Positions 47,576 to 58,678 of a DNA stretch of 64,000 bases are shown here, one piece after another. The position numbers and the translations under genes were made by a program. Under the pieces are notes generated by a model. It ran no database searches, was not told the origin of the DNA, and worked only from the letters and a program-made list of their open reading frames with translations. This stretch comes from Linnemannia elongata (taxonomy: Eukaryota; Mortierellomycota; Mortierellomycetes; Mortierellales; Mortierellaceae), in assembly GCA_036320915.1 (NCBI GenBank), contig JAXBDG010000003.1, forward strand, positions 1,798,001-1,862,000. The letters run 5' to 3'. Numbering within the stretch: position 1 is the first letter of the stretch; each line of letters starts with the position of its first letter.

Positions 47576-47986
47576 CTACTTGGCAGCCCGGGTTGCTCGA
47601 ATTATTCGACAACCCCGTACTAAGTCCATGCAACTCACTTTTTTTGTTTTTTTTACACAGCACCTTGTTGCAATATCACAAGCTCGTTACTAATGTGTTC
47701 AATTCGTTGCCCTTCTTCCTGTGGTTCAATTCATGGAGTTCGTGTCCCATATCGTCATCACCATGGCTTGTCAGTAGCTAAAAAGTGATAATTTCAGCCA
47801 AAACGCTTCAATGATCTACTCTGAGGGTGCGCAAATGATGCTCCGAGGGAGCGCGAAGGGAAGCAAGTTGTCGCCATGAGTTTGGCCTCTCCTGTCCACG
47901 TTTTCGTTTTGAAAACAAAAAAATTGAGTTACATGGACTTAGTACGAAGTTGTCGAATAATTCGAGCAACCCGGGTTGTCAAATAG
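47576..47986. mobile_element. Inverted-repeat element resembling a MITE
   Basis: Two arms of about 70 bases face each other: 47584-47654 and, on the other strand, 47978-47908. They share CCCGGGTTGCTCGAATTATT, then CGACAAC, CGTACTAAGTCCATG and AACTCA, with about five mismatches before a T-rich inner end. Weaker matching continues outward to 47,576 and 47,986 (CTACTTGGCA against CTATTTGACA). About 250 bases of non-coding sequence lie between the arms. The size, long terminal inverted repeats and lack of an open frame fit a non-autonomous DNA transposon. I could not identify a clear target-site duplication, so the boundaries are approximate. The core TCGAATTATTCGA is itself palindromic. Confidence 0.65.
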
Positions 47987-48007
47987 GTTAACCCTTTGAA
48001 CAAAAAC

Positions 48008-48014
48008 AAAAAAA
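48008..48014 (-). terminator. Possible distal Pol III terminator (T7)
   Basis: The first T run of four or more downstream of the tRNA-Thr gene on its own strand, about 83 bases beyond the mature 3' end; a T5 run follows. If used, the primary transcript would carry a long trailer. Confidence 0.3.
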
Positions 48015-48097
48015 GCAAGCGAACCCCGGGTGTCGCCACGGGAGCACGCGCTAGTAGGTTAACCCAACAATTGCTTGATGAGGTTACCTGAAGAAAT

Positions 48098-48168
48098 GCC
48101 CACTGCAGGGATCGAACCTGCTACCTTCTGCTTACTAGGCAGACGCTCTACCAATGAGCTAAGCGGGC
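48098..48168 (-). tRNA. tRNA-Thr (anticodon AGT)
   Basis: A 71-base cloverleaf reads cleanly on the minus strand. The acceptor stem GCCCGCT pairs with AGTGGGC (one G-U). The D arm is GCTC/GAGC with loop ATTGGTA. The anticodon stem TCTGC/GCAGA encloses loop CTAGTAA, giving anticodon AGT (threonine after A-to-I editing). The variable loop is AGGTA and the T arm is GCAGG/CCTGC with loop TTCGATC. The internal A and B boxes are intact (TAGCTCATTGGTAGAGC; GGTTCGATCCC). No intron is present and CCA is not encoded. No T run follows closely. Confidence 0.95.
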
Positions 48169-48297
48169 CAAATCGACCGTTATTGCTGATGACGAAACTG
48201 ATTTTTTTGCTATATTTCAATGATTGGTTATTGGACGGCGGCTTTGGCACTGTCAAAAAAAAGCCAAAAAAAGGCCCGAAAAAAACCGGGGCCTGCC

Positions 48298-48313
48298 GGT
48301 CCCCGATCGCGAC
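48298..48313. repeat. Left target-site duplication of the SINE-like element
   Basis: 16-base GGTCCCCGATCGCGAC, identical to 48810-48825. Confidence 0.8.
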
Positions 48314-48809
48314 GGGCGGGCGAGCCCACCATAATGGTAAAGCTTCCCCCTCTCAGCGTGAGGGTCGTGGGTTCAGACCTACGAAGACACGCTCAATTAG
48401 GATTTGACGGTATTGCGCTAGCCTCCCCCTGTCCAGGAGGCCTGAGAATGAGAAATAAAATTGTGTACGAAAAAAAAAAAAAAAAAAAAAAAGGAGGCCT
48501 GAGAAGAAATAATTCTCAGACGCACAAAGTGCATGGACAGAGTGAGTATGCCCACTATATGGCTACGTTAACCTGGTGATGAGCCAGTCTGAATGCCGTG
48601 TGGAGCCAGCCAAATCGGCGGACCGCTTAGACAAACCTTTCAGTGTTCTAGTACATTCTGTCGGGTAACCGGCTTCCTGCACAAGCATACTAAAATGCTT
48701 CTGTGCAAAGTACGCGCACCTAGTTTAGACATTAGATAACAAATATCGTGTACTGCACAAGATAGGCCAATTGTCAGAGGCAATTCTAGGAATAAAAAAA
48801 AAAAAAAAA
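48314..48809 (+). mobile_element. SINE-like retroposon with tRNA-related head and poly(A) tail
   Basis: A 496-base insertion bounded by perfect 16-base direct repeats (GGTCCCCGATCGCGAC at 48298-48313 and 48810-48825) and ending in A16 immediately before the right repeat. This is the signature of target-primed reverse transcription. The head resembles a tRNA: an A-box-like AATGGTAAAGC, an anticodon-type stem CCCTC/GAGGG around TCAGCGT, then GTGGGTTCAGACCTAC with a B-box-like GGTTCAGACC. The body has no open frame. A second internal poly(A) at 48470-48491 marks a nested insertion. Joining the flanks restores the LINE frame at RDLDPKWHF. Confidence 0.7.
48449..48491 (+). mobile_element. Tiny 5'-truncated poly(A) insertion inside the SINE-like element
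   Basis: Twenty-one bases (TGAGAAATAAAATTGTGTACG) plus about 22 A lie between two copies of AGGAGGCCTGAGAA (48435-48448 and 48492-48505). The unit contains GAGAAATAAA, which also occurs just before the poly(A) of the neighbouring LINE. It looks like an extreme 5'-truncated retroposon. A simple duplication in the parent element is the alternative. Confidence 0.5.
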
Positions 48810-48825
48810 GGTCCCCGATCGCGAC
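48810..48825. repeat. Right target-site duplication of the SINE-like element
   Basis: 16-base GGTCCCCGATCGCGAC directly after the A16 tail, identical to 48298-48313. Confidence 0.8.
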
Positions 48826-51412
48826 CTGGATCCAAAGTGGCACTTCTCGGACCTACTGCGAGGCATCACCCCCAAGAGCATGTTGTCTGAGTGGTCGTCA
48901 GTCTTCCGGTCCCCAAAGTCGATTGCACAGACGGTCCTGCACAAGTTTGTTGGCTACCTGGAGGCACAGGCCTCGGAGCTGATCTGGAAACCTCGGTGTT
49001 CGGAGACGATCGCATGGGAGCAGGCGCAAGGCATTACTACCTAAGACAAGACATCCAAGTACACTGACCCTCGAGGAGATTGGAGCAACGGTTATGGCTA
49101 TGTCATCCGAGCTGGTTTTTGTCCCTGCGGCGCTTTGCTAGCCGCACATGAGGATGGGCATTGTCCAGGCCCGTCTTTCGATCCCACCGCTGCAGATGCA
49201 CGTTTGTTAGAGAGTCAATTAGGAAGGAGGCGGCTGTCGTTGATGGAGAGGATGGGAATGATACCCTTCATGAGGGTGTGCGAATAGTTTGTTTTCTTCC
49301 GTCCCAGCCTGAGAAGGCGAGTGATTGTTGCGCTGAGCCCGCCGAGCTTTGGACTCAGGGACAGCGACTAGGTCTATGGCTACTGGTAGAGTTCACTTGA
49401 TAGTGCCCTTTTTATTCCTTTGAATGCCTCCTGGAGTTGGTAACTAGAGAAATAAATCTCAAACAAAAAAAAAAAAAAAAAGCGTTAGTTGGGTTTACAC
49501 TTCCGCATATCTATCCGCCAGCCATTTTCCTTGCCGCAATTCGGTCGCAGTCATGAGCTGCAGAGAGAAATAGAGTTATGACCAACTTGTTGTACGCGTT
49601 GACGACGTAAAAAAAAATGCCTAAAAGGTCGTTAAAGATTGATGTTGAGTGCATGACACCTCGCATTTTTATTCGACAAAGCTATGCAGAAAGATGTTCT
49701 TCGGCACTTTTTTTCAGTTAAAGATGAATAAACTGACATCACCTTTCTTTATGTTCCTCTTTTTCTCTCTCTTGCCTTCACATAGCCTATAACTGTCGAC
49801 AGATCCTTTTCATTCAAAAACAGCGTTCAGTTTTAATGGATAGAAAATGAATCGATGACATATGAGTGAATGAATAAACGCAAAGAAATGAATGTCGCTA
49901 TAACTTGAATGAGATAACGGAATTGACAGTCAACCATTCAAAGGTAGTAGGGAAAACGACAATCCATCCACAGCAATAGCCAAATTGACCCGCTTAGCTT
50001 ATGGGTAGGGCTGCCTTGTTAATTGCGCCGTTGCATTTGTGAAAGTAGCAGCAATACCCCTAACTACCAAATGCCTTACTCCCTAGGGGGCCAAGAGAAT
50101 TGAAGTGTCTGTAGAACGAAAAATGTAAAAGCACGCGAGGGATGTAAAAATGGCGCGAGGTGCTTTTTTTTTTACCATCAACACATCAAACACCCCTTCT
50201 TTCCTTCGACTCTTGAAAAAAATATTCGTGGCGGTGAGCTAGGCAGGTCGATCATTAATGTTTATTTCCTCCTTCACCTACCCCATCAGTTCCTTTCCTT
50301 AGCTTTTAACGTGATCGTTTTCTATTGTCCTCCATTACTCTGTAAGAACGTTTCAGTTGTGCATCTTCGGCCGCCGAAGAATAACGAAATGAATGCGGGA
50401 ACCAAAAAGACTAACGGTCAAGCTAAAAAATCTCCACACCGTTAATGTCAACGGCCCTTCCCCAACATTCACCTTCTTCATTGCATGTCTTAACGTTCCA
50501 TGGAAAAACTATTTTCTCTTTCCCCTCTTTCCCCTCTCTCCCCACAACAGGAGGATAAAAACAAGGAAAGGGAAAGGATTACTCCTTTCTTCGCCTCAAT
50601 CGAATCATATCATTGTCCTTTGACAATTCATGTCAAGGAATAGAAAGCAAAGGAAACAGTAGTGTGAATCAAGGTGAACCCGCACAAAGGAAGAAGGATG
50701 GTTTACATTGTTGGGAAGAAAGTACAAAAAAAGAATCTATATCCAAAAAAGTCGCACAAAGGATCGGTCTAGTCCCCACTTTTCGAATGCACGTACCCCG
50801 ACCAATTCCCGCCCCATGCGCAAACAGAAAAATTGTTCGGCGGATGAATAGGATAACGAGTAAAAGTGAATGTTGGTAAGCAAAAGGGTAATATTGGAAG
50901 AGGACGGGACTGATACGGAGATGTCCTGTCTTCTTCCTTTCCTCTCTTTTTTTCTTTTCATTCTTCTTCCACAAAACCCACTGATTTTGGACGCGTCGGT
51001 TTCATTCAGGGACGGATGCACGTGTTTGCTACGCGACATTCTGTTAGAGGAAAAAACAAAAAGAAATGAATTCATCTCCTCTTTCTCCATTCACGCATGC
51101 AGTTTTTGGGAGAAGTTGTGGAGGGTGCGGGCTTTTTGCAATTGGTGCTTATTAGTTCCCGGAAAAAAATAGAACATGTCTCTTTGATATATCAACGCGG
51201 ACAAAACGGCCCGTGGATAACCTGAAGTTGAATCACAAAAACTGCAAACTCAAAGCATGAGAGAAAACAGAAAGAAAGATAATGACAAGCATAAGTGTAG
51301 GCATGTGGGTTTACAGTTGTTTTCGTGGGTCGAACCGATAGTCAAAATAGATGAAGATGAGGTATTTGCTTTTGTCTAAATCCCAGACCATCAGTCAATT
51401 AAAATATCCACC

Positions 51413-51416
<4 letters not shown>

Positions 51417-51448
<32 letters not shown>
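51417..51448. repeat. 32-base poly-T run
   Basis: Uninterrupted T homopolymer in non-coding sequence. Confidence 0.9.
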
Positions 51449-52292
51449 CAACAACCACGGAACAATAGAGAGGGGAGCAAGGTAGCACATACACAGGAGG
51501 AAACGAAAGCACAAAAAGGAAAGGCAAAAAGGAGACGGTAAGCGGGGTGCGTGTGAGAGAGCGAGTTCTATGACAACGGCAACATTCCCTCCCATCCCCA
51601 GCAACCCAAACACAAACACGGACAGCAAAACTCTTCCCCTGTTGTGGTTTACCTGCACACCCACTTATTGCGTCTTGTCTTGTCCTTCTCGTTCGCTCTT
51701 CGCTCGTTTTTCCGCCTTTCTCTTCGGAAGTGACATCTTTATGCATCCCCTCTGCAAGCAAGGAAGGAAGGGAAGGCAAAAGGGAAAAAAATGCAAAACT
51801 TTAAAGTGTGACAATAAGAACAAGGCGCTTTGGTCAGAGACCCGATCCTGCTTTTTTCATCTCTTCATTTGGGGCTAGAATGAGAAGTGCACAATGGAGC
51901 TAGAACCTATATAAGAAAATTGTGTAGGTGAGCCTGGGCAAAAAAACAGATGACGATCCTCTTTCCTCCTTCTTTAAGCATTGACCCAACAAAACAACGA
52001 GAAATGGGATGCAGTCTTGTCTATCCAACTAGAACCGACAGAGGGGATAGAGTGACAAAACACGGTCCGCCTGTTTGGAGGAGGAAGGGTCGGAGAACGA
52101 GGGACATAGGGAGTGGAATAGAGAAGGGGACTGGAGTGGAGAAAGGGACTGGTGTCATATTCTTTTCTGCAGATGGATGCAAGGATCAATGCACAGAGGA
52201 AAGTAAAGAGGTGTAACAGTTCCCATAGATTTCTTTTGACGAGGGCGTGCCTAGACAACTCCAAGACTATCATGTTGCTGAACGTTGTACCT

Positions 52293-52296
<4 letters not shown>

Positions 52297-52328
<32 letters not shown>
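52297..52328. repeat. 32-base poly-T run
   Basis: Uninterrupted T homopolymer in non-coding sequence. Confidence 0.9.
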
Positions 52329-55300
52329 CCCTTGAAAGTCCATTACTACATATCCCGGCAAAGGTACTGCAGAACGTAAGATCGATAGACAAAAAAACAT
52401 ATTGCTAAGAACCCCTCTCTCCCCTCTCACCTGTCTCCTGAAGGTAGTTGCTTTACAAGCGATAAGGAAACAAAGAGAGCATGCAAAATGTATACTCAAG
52501 CTTGCAAGGAAAATTGCTCTGTATTATTTGATGATGTTGAGGTCAATGCTGTTATTTTGGTTTGATGTTGATGTTGCAAAGCATGGGCCGACTATCCTGT
52601 CCTTTTTTGTTGTTGTTGTCGTCCAAACATCAATAAAAAAAAACAATGAAAGCATAGGGAGTAGAGAAAAGGTCTTTTCACGGACAGCATTCCTAATCTC
52701 TCCATTTGATCGTGAATTTGCTTTTAGATTCGCCCTACCAGAACATAGGCCGAGTTAGAGAATAATATTATGTTACCCCCATGTGCCTGCATGAATAAGA
52801 TATCCTTCTCCTCCTTCACGGTATACATGAAATCATGTGGATGTCACTCCATTCAAACGAGAAATACACCATGCAAGATGTGGGAGTTAAGACAGTGGAG
52901 CAGAGAAGACCCGTGCCAATGCCTTTTTCACCCCCTCGATCAAAAAATAGCAATAATTGTGCAAGGTGCACATACTCGATTGTGGGGTGGGGAAAGAGTA
53001 AAAAAAAAATAGAGCACGCAAAAAGGTGAAGGTGGAGAAAAAGCGTACAGTGCTTCCCAGAAAGAGAGGAAGGATGTAGAAGGGGAGAGTGAGAATGTTT
53101 GTCAGCTTTTCTCCGTGCGCCCTTTTCTCTCGCCGTGCCTCTTCCTTGATAAGTCTTCTCCACAACGATTCTCAATCCTACTTCTCCTCCAATGCTCAAC
53201 CTCCACATCGAAACCTGCAATTGTTGATGTCCCCTTTGAGATATTCCGTTTCTCTACATTTGTTTTTCAAGAGTCCCACGGAAATTGAGTGAGACCGCAT
53301 CTCCCTGCCTGAGCCATCATGCAAGAGTGAGCACTGGGGAGAGAGAAAGGAAGGAGACGCATGCGGGAGGGATTGGAGGATGGATGAAGGGAACAAGGAG
53401 GCAAGGGGGCATTTTTGTTATGCTTGTGTGTTTGATAGTCCAAAGTCGATAGGAGAGGAAGGGGGGAGGGAGTGTATGACAAAGGGACACCCACAACAAA
53501 GACATAGATGCGCGCGTTTACCTCGCCTCCGGATAACACACAATAAAAAATGAGACCCATAAAAAATAGAAAATAACATCACGCCATTAGTGTTCATCAA
53601 GGATAGGTATCCGAAGTGAGGGTAGAGAAAGCGAGAGAGTTGAATAGTTGGAGTAAAGGTTAGAAACGATCGATGCTTCAGACGTTAAATGGTTGTTTGT
53701 TCATTGTCTACGCAATTTTTTTTTGGCTCTCAGGGTTATGGCTCTTTAGTTTTCTCCCATTATGTTGTTTCTTGTTTCCTTTCTCCACTTGCCTAGAAGC
53801 AGCAGCATGCGCGAAAGGTAGTGTGGGTTAGACTACCAGCGAGGATACATACTGCACTGTGCAATGGTTAAACCAAAAGCACGAGGCAAGAACACGAAAT
53901 TTTGGTGAGCAACACAACTAACAAAAAACGTTATGAAAGCGAAGCTATGTACCCATCACCATCGTATCGATGGATGCATAATGCGATACGACCAAACTCA
54001 ACAAACAATACAACAAACAAACATATAATTGAAAGGGCAACAAAGTAAAGCAAAAAATGGCTCGAGATTGTCGCACAAGGCGCCTGGTCTGGGCGCTCTC
54101 TCTCTTCTATTACCAATATGTATTGCCCATCTTGGGCCGACCTCCCAATTTGGCCTATTTCTCACTTACTTTCCATCCCTCCTGGTTGCATGCAGGTCCC
54201 ATTTTTACCTTCTCTTTAGTCTGTTCGCCTATCTGCCGCGGTTCCTGATGCGTTGCATGGCAGATTTTGTGATAGTTGGTGTAGGGACCTAGGCTGTTAT
54301 GCCTTGGCTAGAAATAACACGGGATAGAACAGTGAGGGCAAGGCGGCATGCAAATGTGAGATTTCAGTAACAGACAGAAACAAGACCAAACATCTCGATT
54401 TTTTCAAGATTTTTTTCACTGTTCTAGCGGAAGTGGTGATATTGGTTGTTAGTTGTTAATTGAGGTGCTGAAAATAAAAATAATCGTCTTCTTTCCCTGT
54501 AGGCAAGGAGACAGTTCTCTTTCTTTTTCTCCGAGACAACATCAATTCTTTTCCTTCTTGTCTGCCTGACCCTGCGCAAAAAAAAGCACTTGCCCACCAC
54601 TCGGTATCCTTCCCCGTATCGGACTGGAGGTACTTCTTCCACGGATGACAAAAAACAACAACGTAATAAACACGAGAATAAACGCAAGGGCATTACTTCT
54701 TTGTTTTTCTTTGTGACCATCCTAATGGCATGAATACAGCAATGTTGCACCGTGTCTGTGTCTTCAACCCATATTTTTTTTTCTTCCACAAGGTCAGGCG
54801 AACGACTCGACGCAACTCATTCTTCCGAGTGTGAGAGTCGATATTATTTGTTTATTTTTGACGCGTTCATGTATTGTATGATTGTTGCCATCTCAAACAC
54901 GCCAGTAAGGGCCTAACAGAGAGGATCGCATACCATAAAAAGTAAACACGATGATGGTCGAAGGGTAGAATAAAAGGCAGATGTGGAGTTGAAACGAAAG
55001 AAAGGAGTACAGAGAGACCGACGGTAGAAAAATAAAGTGCTCTAAAAAATGTTCACTTCGCCGACGCGGTCTCTGCAAAGGAATGTGACGCATTTGCATA
55101 TATGTATAGTCAGCTTGTATACCTAACAAAAAACTCCAAAAAATAGATCCACAACCCAGTGCCATGCCGGGATATGTCTTTGTTTTGCTTCGTCTATTCC
55201 TGGCGAGAGTTGCGGTATCATTTTTGTCAGCTTACTTGAGTTGAGTAGCATGAGATGGAAGAAAGGAACGGGGATCTCTAAAAGAGGAGTGATGCTCTAG

Positions 55301-58300
55301 CTCTATCTGATTAGAATGGACAAAAAAAAACTGGGCTAAGGGGTAATGACTGTTTGCAGGAAACGTAACAAAAAGATAGAGCAGCCCAAGCATCTCAAAG
55401 AGCAACACACGCAGTTCACTTTAGGAACGAACCTTGTCAAGCGACTCTATCTTTCACCCTATCAATGGCCATCTACAATCAAGCTCTTCCATCGAGAGCA
55501 AGTGGTTTCTCATATCGCTATCTGTCGTACTCTTAATCGCTAACGCAATTGTCTACCTCACCTCACGCGTCGGTCGGTCGGATGCACAGTGCCTAACCAC
55601 AAAAAAAATATTACAACGTTCCAACAAACAAAAAACAAACAGCCACCAAAACAACAAGAACATCGAAACGTGAACTTTGGAACGGGAACAGAAAAAAAAA
55701 AATCGAGTCGTAAAGTGACGAGAATACGGTTGACGGCTCCGATTCCCATCAGAATTGACTCTCCTTCGCTTTGCTACTTTAAGATGAATAAAACAACCCA
55801 AATAAGGATTTGGCTTTTGGAGTAAGCGTGGAGCAGGAAGCGGGCGAGATTTCAAGCACAGGCAATGAGAACCGACGCCCCCACAACAAAACAATAAACT
55901 CACCTAGTATTGAATGACGCGTTTCGCGCTCCACTTTAATGCTGCGCTTCTCACCGTCGCATCGCATACCTTTTCTGTATACACACTACACCTACACAGA
56001 CAGTAGGTTAGGATAGGAGTGAACAAGTAACGCAGGTCTGTGACATGCAAAAAAAAGGGGATAACGCCATCGACACGAGGTCCGCTTCCTCTTCCACGGC
56101 AGTGCCATGTAAAGGAGTTCTTTATGGCCTAAAGGCGTGATTGTCGCTCGCTCGCTCCAACCCAAAAACTCACTCACACCTGTCTCTCTCTGTCTTTTCA
56201 ATCCATTCTCATCCACTCATTGATGTCTATCATCACCTCCACCCACCACGTGCAACCCTCGGCAATCCCTTTTTTTGTTGCGTTTGTAATCGGATGGAGC
56301 CTCTATTGGCATAGCCTGTCTCTATGCCGCCCGTCGTCGCCTTGACGACGCGCGTGGATAAGGAGAGTTTTTTTATTGTTCAATAGTGTGAGCAGTGGTG
56401 ACAAAGGAACATGGTTCAATGCATGATGGACGGAGGGCATGCAATACATCCATTGGCCCCAATGTGGCCCCAATGGCGCCACGAAGCAGAAGGTAAAGGA
56501 GCGAGATAATTCAGCCGGGTTCTACTCATTGATGCATTGATTGGAGTCTAATAACCTCAGCTGATGAGAAGCATTTTAGTCTCGATCAAGCACGGAACCT
56601 GCTCCTTCCACTCTCACTCTCACGCCTTCACAAACACATGCTTTTCCTTCTCCCCTCTTGTGGGATAGAGAGTGGAGAATAAATAATAACCATGTTGCTC
56701 CACTTCCCATAAACTCGCATGATGGAAGAAGAAGAGGGGCCAGACAAAGTTGCGGACTAAGAGTTAGGAGTAGAACTCTAGTACATTCTGCGTTCGTTAC
56801 GAAGTCGAGCATGATACAAAAACTAATTTCTCTCCGCCTTTTCTGTGGGCAAACACAAACGGCTGAATGTGAGGAGAAAGATTGGGCGGAGCTCAAGCGA
56901 AGGAAAAAGTAACTATCGCAGAAAGAGCCAGACTCTGAAGACGCAACTCTCAAAGAGAGAGAGAGGGAAAGGGAGACACTCTTATCCTCCGATCGGATTT
57001 TGCAACATGAATGTTGGGCGAGGTGCTCAGGGTCAAATAAAAATGATGAAAGTATAGGGGTGACAAGAAAAAAGTACACAGCATCAGAGTAGGGATGATG
57101 AATGGCACATGCTTCTAGTCAGGCCCAGAACGGCATAATGGACACAAATACAAAACAAAGATGGCCGCTTTTTTATGCTCTGCTATATGCTCACAAGCAT
57201 GGTTTATTATTATGTTTTGCTACTTGTTACTTCGACCGCGCGGGTTACCGAGCCGGGACTGGGGTGGAAGAGAAGGAGCATTGGAATGACGGTTTAGGGA
57301 GTACGCGACCAGGCCATTCCTCACAAAATGAACATTGGGTCAACAGAGCAATATTTGTTTTTCCTGCACCATTCAAAATGAAACCCATTGACAACCAAAC
57401 CCCAATGTTGACATTCAAACAAGAAGGAGCTCCATCCTTCATCTTCACACCTTTTGGCTGATGCTTTGATTGGAAGGTTAGAGTAAGGCAACCGACAGTC
57501 GATTCTTATTTTTTTTTCTTGACCAACAAGAAACCAAGGAATATATCCAACTGCAACAATGCGCATTGTGCGCACTAAAAAAAGAAGCAATAACGGTCCG
57601 ATTGTCAGTGTGGTGTTTACCTTCCATATGTGTGTGCGTTTCTTCGTTGTCTGTGCAAAGGATGGAGAGTGAAGGAAACGAAAAGGCTGTGGCGGCTGTT
57701 CTTTTCCTTCTTTCAATTGAACCCATAAAGTCACAAGAACCCCTGTCCTTTCTCCCTTCTCCTTCTTTCACCCTACTCCACCCGTCTTGTTTCATTCATG
57801 TTTGCACGTTGGACGTTGGGCGGAGGAGAAAAAGAAAAGATATTTGAGTTGCACGGCTATCATTTTGGTATTTGTGTTTGGATGACCGTCCTGTCGAAAA
57901 TCTTTTTCTTTTGGACCAAAGTGGTTTCTTTATTCGAGTTCTGTTTGGATTGATGAGGCCATGATGCAAGGTCTGATCCAAATATCGTTATCCGAGAACT
58001 TACTCTCATCTCTCATTCACTCCGCCCAATTTGATTCTATGAAAAGAAGGAGAGAAGGAAATAGAGGGTTGTCGGCACCACTTCTTGCCGAAGAATCAAT
58101 TTTCATTCCAGACAGTCCTACAACGTCTCATTTTTTTTAATCCCCCTCTCTCTGTCTCTTTCCCCAGGGAATGGCCTGCATAAGGCAGAGAAAAACAAAG
58201 AGGCACAAAACTGTACATCGACGGGGGGGGGGTTTACTTATCTCTATCTCTATCTGTCTGGGCTTTGATTCGGACCGTACGAGGATACGACTACGAGGTA

Positions 58301-58659
58301 GCTTGTACATGCGCCATGCCACCTTTGCACGTGGTTACGCAAAAAAGATAATTGCCCAGGCACCCAGGGAGAGGGACGACACACAGAACTACGAAACAGC
58401 TGATCGCCCTTTTTTCTTTCTCTCTCAGGTAGTCAAATCAGGATCAAGAAAATAACCCTAATCGTTTAATCCACGCGAGCTTAGATTGGCTATGTCTATG
58501 TAGATTGGCTAGTTTGACAACCTTTTTTGGAGATGGAGAGATGGAAAGGGGAACACAGTGGGTTCCTATGGTCCTTTGGCACCACCTGCTCACTTTTTCT
58601 GTTGTGAACTGTTGTCAAAGCGTCCTTCGTTTGTTTTTCGTGGAAGGGAGGGAGGGAGG

Positions 58660-58678
58660 GAGAGGGGGGGGGGGGGGG
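58660..58678. repeat. Poly-G run (about 19 bases)
   Basis: A long G homopolymer directly after GGGA repeats, much rarer in this window than A/T runs. Confidence 0.85.

Larger units (their letters stand above)
48290..49481 (+). mobile_element. 5'-truncated, decayed LINE (non-LTR retrotransposon) 3' end with poly(A)
   Basis: Translation from about 48,823 gives the end of a reverse-transcriptase polyprotein: DLDPKWHFSDLL, EWSSVFRSPKSIAQTVLHKF and IWKPRCSETIAWEQAQGI, then a stop at about 49,043. A further piece in another frame, starting near 49,077, reads GDWSNGYGYVIRAGFCPCG and CPGP, a cysteine-histidine knuckle as found near the C-terminus of many fungal LINEs. The 3' UTR ends with AATAAA and an A17 tail at 49465-49481. 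The reverse-transcriptase core and endonuclease are missing, and frames are broken, so the copy is dead. The left boundary (about 48,240-48,297) is unclear and no target-site duplication was found. A SINE-like element interrupts it at 48314-48809. Confidence 0.75.
49482..55300. other. Gene-poor low-complexity region (first part)
   Basis: No frame here shows a recognisable protein family, plausible exon chain or repeat-element terminus. Purine-rich and pyrimidine-rich patches alternate. There are T runs of about 32 bases at 51,417-51,448 and 52,297-52,328. An isolated 63-codon frame at 54057-54248 starts in good context but resembles nothing I know. Confidence 0.5.

Noticed and set aside
48314..48395. 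Second functional tRNA gene
   Set aside because: The cloverleaf is imperfect (no proper acceptor stem, altered B box), and the segment is the head of a poly(A)-tailed element between target-site duplications.
51326..51345. B-box-like GGTTCGACCC on the minus strand
   Set aside because: Flanking bases do not form a T stem and no A box or cloverleaf is present.
54057..54248. 63-codon plus-strand frame with hydrophobic segments
   Set aside because: Isolated and unrecognised; frames of this length are expected by chance in 64 kb.
55779..55967. Possible minus-strand exon ending at a strong GTGAGT donor
   Set aside because: A plausible 20-codon exon, but no downstream exon with matching phase and coding character could be found.
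57102..57461. 119-codon plus-strand frame
   Set aside because: No recognisable family, no leader-like sequence upstream, and composition like the surrounding non-coding DNA.
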